DNA of 8,117 bases from an uncultured Maribacter sp. GTDB lineage: Bacteria > Bacteroidota > Bacteroidia > Flavobacteriales > Flavobacteriaceae. The stretch spans positions 1 to 8,117 of the forward strand of contig CAJQMW010000009.1 of assembly GCA_905479535.1 (NCBI GenBank). The letters run 5' to 3'. Each line of letters opens with the position of its first letter. The first letter of the stretch is position 1. A program made the position numbers and the translations under genes. The notes under the pieces are model-generated. The model saw only the letters and a list, made by a program, of their open reading frames with translations. It was not told where the DNA came from and ran no database searches. Of the stretch, positions 6,914-8,117 are shown in pieces.

Positions 6914-8117
6914 TTAAGATACCGCCTTAAGCTTTTTTATCGTCTCGTAAGATAGTTTGTTTTCTGCATAAGGCTTGGTCACCTTAAATTCCGTTTCATC
7001 ATTACTGGGCATTTCGAACATGGCATCAGTGAAAATGGCTTCGCAAAGTGAACGCAATCCCCTTGCCCCCAATTTATATTCTATCGCCTTTTTTACGATG
7101 TAATCCAAAGCGTGATCGGTAATGGTAAAGGTTATACCATCCATTGCAAAAAGTTTTTCATACTGTTTTATAATGGCGTTCTTAGGCTCCGTAAGTATCG
7201 CTCTAAGCGTTTTTTCGTCTAACGGATTCATGTGGGTAAGGACCGGTAATCTTCCAATGATTTCAGGTATCAATCCAAACTCTTTTAAATCTTTGGGTAT
7301 AATGTATTGTAACATGTTTGAATTATCCAACTGATCATCGGTTTTGGAAGCATTGTACCCCACCGCCTGCATATTCAATCTTTTTGTTATGGCACGTTCT
7401 ATACCGTCAAAGGCACCACCGGCTATAAAAAGAATATTTTCAGTATTGACTTCAATGAATTTTTGATCTGGATGTTTTCTTCCTCCTTTTGGTGGAACGT
7501 TCACGACCGTACCTTCCAAAAGTTTTAGTAAGCCCTGTTGAACACCTTCGCCAGAAACATCCCGGGTAATTGAGGGATTATCACTCTTTCGCGCAATCTT
7601 GTCAATTTTATCGATGAAGACGATACCTCTTTCCGCTTTTTCTAAATTGTAATCCGCAGCTTGTAGCAAACGTGTTAAGATACTCTCCACGTCTTCCCCC
7701 ACGTAACCAGCCTCCGTTAACACGGTAGCATCTACAATGGCCAAGGGTACGTTCAGCATTCTTGCCACGGTCTTGGCCATTAAGGTCTTTCCCGTTCCGG
7801 TCTGCCCCACCATTATTATATTGCTTTTCTGAATCTCTATATCATCCTCCTTGGAAGAAGGCTGTAAAAGTCTTTTGTAGTGATTGTATACAGCAACGGA
7901 CATGACTTTCTTTGTGCGTTCCTGTCCAATGATATAAGTGTCTAGAAAAGACTTTATTTCCCTAGGTTTTTTGAGCACCAGCTCAGAGGAAAGGTCATTG
8001 GTTTTAGTCTGTCGTGATTCTTCGGCAACAATACCGTGCGCTTGTTCAATGCAGCGGTCACAGATGTGTGCATCAAGGCCTGCAATCAACAAATTTGTTT
8101 CTGGCTTCTTTCTTCCA
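6914..8117 (-). CDS. clpX: ATP-dependent Clp protease ATP-binding subunit ClpX (N-terminus cut off by window edge; Walker B Glu replaced by Lys)
   Basis: ClpX is the AAA+ unfoldase that feeds substrates to ClpP. The frame stays open to the right edge, reading GRKKPETN before LLIAGLDAHICDRC, so the TTG at 8090-8092 is not the start; roughly a dozen residues with the first zinc cysteines are missing. Visible in order: second zinc pair CDRC, Walker A GQTGTGKT (7784-7807), pore loop GYVGE, pore-2 region SITRDVSGEG, RKH loop GGRKHPDQ, ClpP-docking tripeptide VGY, arginine finger GRLP and sensor 2 GARGLRS. Identity is certain. The anomaly is Walker B, IVFIDKIDK: the catalytic glutamate (E. coli E185) is lysine, codon AAA at 7607-7609 on the minus strand. 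All other key residues seen are normal. Its stop touches that of the convergent hydrolase-like gene. clpP is often upstream of clpX, but that region is not in view. Confidence 0.97.
   Translation of the reverse strand, partial: GRKKPETNLLIAGLDAHICDRCIEQAHGIVAEESRQTKTNDLSSELVLKKPREIKSFLDTYIIGQERTKKVMSVAVYNHYKRLLQPSSKEDDIEIQKSNIIMVGQTGTGKTLMAKTVARMLNVPLAIVDATVLTEAGYVGEDVESILTRLLQAADYNLEKAERGIVFIDKIDKIARKSDNPSITRDVSGEGVQQGLLKLLEGTVVNVPPKGGRKHPDQKFIEVNTENILFIAGGAFDGIERAITKRLNMQAVGYNASKTDDQLDNSNMLQYIIPKDLKEFGLIPEIIGRLPVLTHMNPLDEKTLRAILTEPKNAIIKQYEKLFAMDGITFTITDHALDYIVKKAIEYKLGARGLRSLCEAIFTDAMFEMPSNDETEFKVTKPYAENKLSYETIKKLKAVS

Noticed and set aside
7784..7807. Gln in the ClpX Walker A (GQTGTGKT instead of GPTGxGKT) as a defect
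   Set aside because: That position varies among Bacteroidota ClpX proteins and the GKT needed for nucleotide binding is intact.
8090..8092. TTG as the start of clpX
   Set aside because: The frame continues to the window edge with the ClpX-like residues GRKKPETN, and the first zinc cysteine pair must lie further upstream, so the gene is truncated by the window.
1..8117. A defence island, CRISPR array, transposon or novel multi-gene system
   Set aside because: No direct repeat array, transposase, integrase, toxin-antitoxin pair or terminal inverted repeats were seen; the genes are typical chromosomal genes with short spacing.

Overview
The window looks like ordinary chromosomal DNA of a marine-type member of the Bacteroidota, most likely Flavobacteriaceae. 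The reasons are an AT-leaning composition, no clear Shine-Dalgarno sites before the starts, and a gene set typical of that family: a long AsmA-like protein, a DUF2797 protein, a bacterial GH3 protein and a ClpX of Bacteroidota type. No mobile element, CRISPR array, rRNA or tRNA gene was seen.

Layout from left to right. Positions 1-169 hold the last 55 codons of an unrecognised plus-strand gene whose stop shares one base with the start of a queuosine-precursor transporter (169-879, YhhQ/VUT family). After 44 bp comes a 916-residue AsmA-like envelope protein (924-3674) with a lysine-rich tail carrying three copies of a short motif. Its 3' end overlaps by 14 bp the 3' end of a minus-strand DUF2797 protein (3661-4455), which has a four-cysteine zinc-binding motif and a segment resembling a GIY-YIG fold. 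A 77-bp divergent gap separates this from a GH3-type acyl-adenylate family protein (4533-6047). A 308-bp non-coding stretch follows, then a small alpha/beta-hydrolase-like protein (6356-6913). Its stop codon directly abuts the stop codon of clpX, which runs on the minus strand and leaves the window at the right edge (6914-8117).

The genes do not form one pathway. They look like housekeeping and envelope genes in short transcription units: a possible left operon (unknown gene, transporter, perhaps AsmA), a single-gene DUF2797 unit divergent from GH3, the hydrolase-like gene alone, and clpX, whose usual upstream neighbours would lie outside the window.

Two residue-level anomalies deserve attention. 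The ClpX encoded here has lysine (AAA) where the catalytic Walker B glutamate should be, although its other recognisable motifs are intact. The hydrolase-like protein has glycine (GGT) at the nucleophile position normally held by serine. Each is one base change from the canonical codon, so each could be real or a sequence error. I found no convincing new multi-gene system.
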